NCBI GenBank assembly: GCA_004335635.1
Contig: QAXH01002598.1
Span: 1 to 23,141 of the forward strand
DNA: 23,141 bases
From: Chloromonas sp. AAM2
Lineage: Eukaryota > Chlorophyta > Chlorophyceae > Chlamydomonadales > Chlamydomonadaceae
Direction of reading: 5' to 3'
The notes beneath the pieces were generated by a model. It ran no database searches and was not told the origin of the DNA. It was given only the letters and a program-made list of their open reading frames with translations. The position numbers and the translations under genes were made by a program. Within the stretch, counting starts at the first letter, position 1; each line of letters opens with the position of its first letter. Shown here one piece after another: positions 21,701 to 23,141 of the stretch.

Positions 21701-23103
21701 ACGAATCGACCGGCACGATGTTTACAGTATGAAGGTGTGAGCTGGCCAGCAAGCGCTACCGCAACATGATGTCAACCTGAGGGTTTGCAAGTGGTGCCGG
21801 GATCTCGTCAGGCTAGGAGTGGCGGAGCAGGGGTGGTTGCTAAAGACACAGCCAGGCTGGACTGACCGGTAGATGAGGTGGTCCAAAGGCACACAGGTCT
21901 CTGTATGGTGCCAAAGCAAGCACGAAATGACTACCTGCCCAGAAGAAAATTAGGATAGCTGTGTGGCTCGTTGCTACACAGCTTGAATGAGTTCAGTAGC
22001 CCTGCCAGAGGCCCCCTTTGTATGGTACACACAGCATGCCTGGCAGCTGGGAGACGTCTGTGTTCGTCTTGGGCAGGTGCACTGATGGGCAGGTACACTG
22101 ATAGGCATATGAGTGTGTTGTCATGTGTTGCAGATGATCCAGTACTCTCTGGCAGGCGACTTCACGGACAGAGACGTGGTGGGGGCGGCACATCTCGCAG
22201 ACATAATCATGCAGGTAAGAGGGCGGAGCAGTGCAAGCGGTTTCTGAGCCAGGATCTAGTACACATGCTAAGAAGGTCAAAGCTACGGTTAGCTTTTGGG
22301 GGGCCGAGGGCAGTGCAGCAGAGGGGATGCGGGGGGGCAAGTGCACACTGGAGCGTCCTTGATGTGTGCAGACACAAAAAACCTCAATCCCAGGTACAAG
22401 GGCAAATGCATGCCTCAACGACATTGAGGGTCAACGTCGAGAGCATGAGGCACTCTGAGCTGTGCATCAAGGTGCTGTGCGACGTCACTAGCTGTGAGCT
22501 GTAAGTCAAGGTGCTGTGCGACGTCACTAGCTGTGAGCTGTAAGTCAAGGTGCTGTGCGACGTCACTAGCTGTGAGCTGTAAGTCAAGGTGCTGTGCGAC
22601 GTCACTAGCTGTGAGCTGTAAGTCAAGGTGCTGTGCGACGTCACTAGCTGTGAGCTGTAAGTCAAGGTGCTGTGCGACGTCACTAGCTGTGAGCTGTAAG
22701 TCAAGGTGCTGTGCGACGACCGCTAGCTGTGCGACGTCACTAGCTGTGCGACGATGCAGACGTAAACACACATTCGCAACGGGTGATGACGGGGGAGTTG
22801 CGGACTTTGTACCAGCAGTCCTTTGCAATGCGTGAGTATGATGACACTTGATCCATCTTCTGTTCGACTTGTCGGACAATACAGATGTAATAAATACACT
22901 CACTTACTCACTCACTCACTCACTCACTCACACCGCACCGTATCCGTTTGCAGGCGTGTCGTGGCCAGGTGGATGTGTGGATCGCTCCGTACATCACACT
23001 AGCGCTGCAGCGGCTGACTCGCACCGAGTCTAAGAAGCTCAAGGATGCACTGGTGCTGAACGTGGCCAACGCACTGTACTACAACACACCGCTGGCACTG
23101 CAG
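9750..23103 (+). CDS. IPO7: Importin-7/8-type nuclear import receptor, 5' part (19 exons, runs off right edge)
   Basis: A karyopherin-beta that carries cargo through nuclear pores and is released by Ran-GTP; plant counterparts include SAD2. Exons: 9750-9839, 9977-10106, 10571-10649, 11404-11521, 11906-12022, 12708-12982, 13594-13666, 15011-15150, 15449-15563, 15898-16008, 17172-17300, 17732-17905, 18735-18884, 19671-19830, 20241-20395, 20938-21054, 21489-21581, 22134-22214, 22954-23103. All introns are GT..AG and all phases match: 2,457 coding bases, 819 of about 1,040 expected residues. The importin N-terminal domain covers ~22-100 (VASISFKNLVKRSW). Family landmarks are EDRPASPWWKSRKW (~250-263), VAFPLMCFSNEDAELW (exon 9), LPLFTCPYGHLRAKAVW (exon 12), PELPVRVDTVVALRQF (exon 13) and an acidic loop, NEDDQEEDDDDA (~609-620), where animal IPO7/8 also has acids. 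The rest is helical HEAT repeats. The ATG at 9750 aligns with family N-termini. The gene symbol is by similarity to the animal IPO7/IPO8 group; the two cannot be told apart here. Confidence 0.96.
10711..10747 (+). pseudogene. Decayed copy of the importin exon 3 end with its splice donor
   Basis: Aligns without gaps to 10615-10651 at an offset of 96 bases, about 31 of 37 bases identical. It would encode VVRGSLLESLFR against VVRDNLLESLIR and keeps an AG|GTGATT donor. It has no acceptor of its own. Confidence 0.8.
11160..11379. repeat. 22-base minisatellite, ten copies, importin intron 3
   Basis: Ten head-to-tail 22-base units, typically starting GCACAACCGC and ending CACAAGACAA. Variants have ACATAACCGC, or TCCAC for TTCAC, and the ACATAACC variant occurs in units 4 and 8. 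The array ends 24 bases before the acceptor AG of exon 4. Confidence 0.97.
12235..12372 (+). repeat. 138-base dispersed repeat, copy 1 (importin intron 5)
   Basis: Matches 14383-14520 in the same orientation over 138 bases with only about two differences. It starts CAAGGGCGTCAAG and ends AAACGGCACA. It is open in frame but resembles no family I know, and the importin exons splice correctly around it. Confidence 0.93.
13755..13786. repeat. Perfect 9-base inverted repeat (stem-loop) in importin intron 7
   Basis: CCTAGTGGC at 13755-13763 faces GCCACTAGG at 13778-13786 across a 14-base loop. It sits at the left border of a strongly T-poor, A/C-rich stretch that runs to about 13920. Confidence 0.8.
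14383..14520 (+). repeat. 138-base dispersed repeat, copy 2 (importin intron 7)
   Basis: Second copy of the repeat at 12235-12372. Its end motif ATTCAGAAACGGCACA recurs once more near 14607-14622, so part of the unit may be duplicated locally. Confidence 0.93.
15570..15597 (+). pseudogene. 28-base tandem copy of the importin exon 9 end
   Basis: Aligns to 15542-15569 at an offset of 28 bases with about five differences. It encodes PHKYIRK against PHEYIRK. The donor GT of the original is AT in the copy. Confidence 0.75.
16094..16279 (+). repeat. 88-base tandem duplication in importin intron 10
   Basis: Two full copies (16094-16181 and 16182-16269) and the start of a third. Both contain TACAAGCTGAGCAGGG. 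A decayed relative occurs near 16445-16495. Confidence 0.95.
16594..16743 (+). repeat. 150-base dispersed repeat, copy 1 (importin intron 10)
   Basis: Matches 18211-18360 in the same orientation over 150 bases with about two differences. It starts ATGGCATTCCCTGAG and ends ACATGCATCG. The open frame in it is identical in both copies except at two positions, but it has no family resemblance. Confidence 0.95.
18124..18211 (+). repeat. 44-base tandem duplication next to the 150-base repeat
   Basis: Two units, 18124-18167 and 18168-18211, each starting TGGCACACTG and ending CATGTAGCTCA, with a few substitutions. Confidence 0.9.
18211..18360 (+). repeat. 150-base dispersed repeat, copy 2 (importin intron 12)
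   Basis: Second copy of 16594-16743. It follows directly on a 44-base tandem duplication whose unit shares the word ATGGCA with the repeat start. Confidence 0.95.
19048..19537. mobile_element. Probable 490-base MITE-like element with 15-base terminal inverted repeats (importin intron 13)
   Basis: GTTGGGGTCTCAGGT at 19048-19062 is matched perfectly by its reverse complement at 19523-19537. The bases CTT lie directly outside both ends, which fits a 3-base target site duplication. No transposase frame is present, so it would be non-autonomous. Three-base duplications occur in the PIF/Harbinger and CACTA superfamilies; which one applies cannot be said. Confidence 0.65.
20081..20107 (+). pseudogene. 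Decayed copy of the importin exon 15 start
   Basis: Aligns to 20241-20267 at an offset of 160 bases, 24 of 27 bases identical. The frame continues as GLAAYACMHAIT against GLAAYGCMRAINT. The copy is preceded by CACCTGAG, a usable acceptor-like AG. Confidence 0.75.
22472..22755 (+). repeat. 39-base minisatellite, six full copies and a degenerate end (importin intron 18)
   Basis: Units start at 22472, 22511, 22550, 22589, 22628 and 22667 and are practically identical. A shortened, rearranged unit follows from 22706. Each unit contains the palindrome GACGTC, followed by AC, and a GTAAGT word. Because 39 is a multiple of three, long periodic open frames appear on both strands; these are not genes. 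Confidence 0.97.
22897..22931. repeat. (ACTC)n microsatellite upstream of importin exon 19
   Basis: About eight ACTC units with one interruption, ending about 20 bases before the exon 19 acceptor. Confidence 0.9.
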
Positions 23104-23141
23104 GTGGGTGGTAAACGGGCATGATTTAGGGGGAAGGGGCA

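Noticed and set aside
22384..22903. Periodic open frames with 13-residue repeats on both strands
   Set aside because: They follow from a 39-base tandem array with no stop in several frames, and importin exons splice across it.

Overview
This is nuclear DNA of a eukaryote with many introns. It holds parts or all of three conserved protein genes, each rebuilt here exon by exon from GT..AG borders that keep the reading frame. The closest protein resemblances are to plant and algal families, including a plant-type DUF218 protein. Introns are short to medium, donors are mostly GTGAGN or GTAAGN, and simple repeats are common. Together these fit a green alga (Chlorophyta) best. The species cannot be named from the window, and nothing looks bacterial, viral or organellar.

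Layout. (1) Positions 1-5420, minus strand: the N-terminal 575 codons (11 exons) of MMS19, the HEAT-repeat adaptor of cytosolic iron-sulfur protein assembly; its 3' part lies beyond the left edge. (2) 5421-7003: intergenic, with no supported gene. (3) 7004-9314, minus strand: a complete DUF218 (YdcF/SanA-like) protein with an organelle-type N-terminus and an unresolved in-frame TGA near one splice junction. (4) 9315-9749: a 435-base divergent promoter region. (5) 9750 to the right edge, plus strand: the first 819 codons (19 exons) of an importin-7/8-type nuclear import receptor; its C-terminus lies beyond the right edge.

The three genes are housekeeping genes with no evident shared pathway. 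The DUF218 and importin genes are head to head and may share regulation.

The unusual material is in the introns. They carry two pairs of nearly identical 138- and 150-base direct repeats, each pair in two introns of the importin gene. They also carry a 490-base element with 15-base terminal inverted repeats, 22-, 39- and 88-base tandem arrays, and several short decayed copies of exon edges with their splice sites ('exon echoes') next to the exon they came from. No defence system, CRISPR array or new enzyme cluster is present. The exon echoes and the DUF218 splice/TGA problem most deserve a second look.
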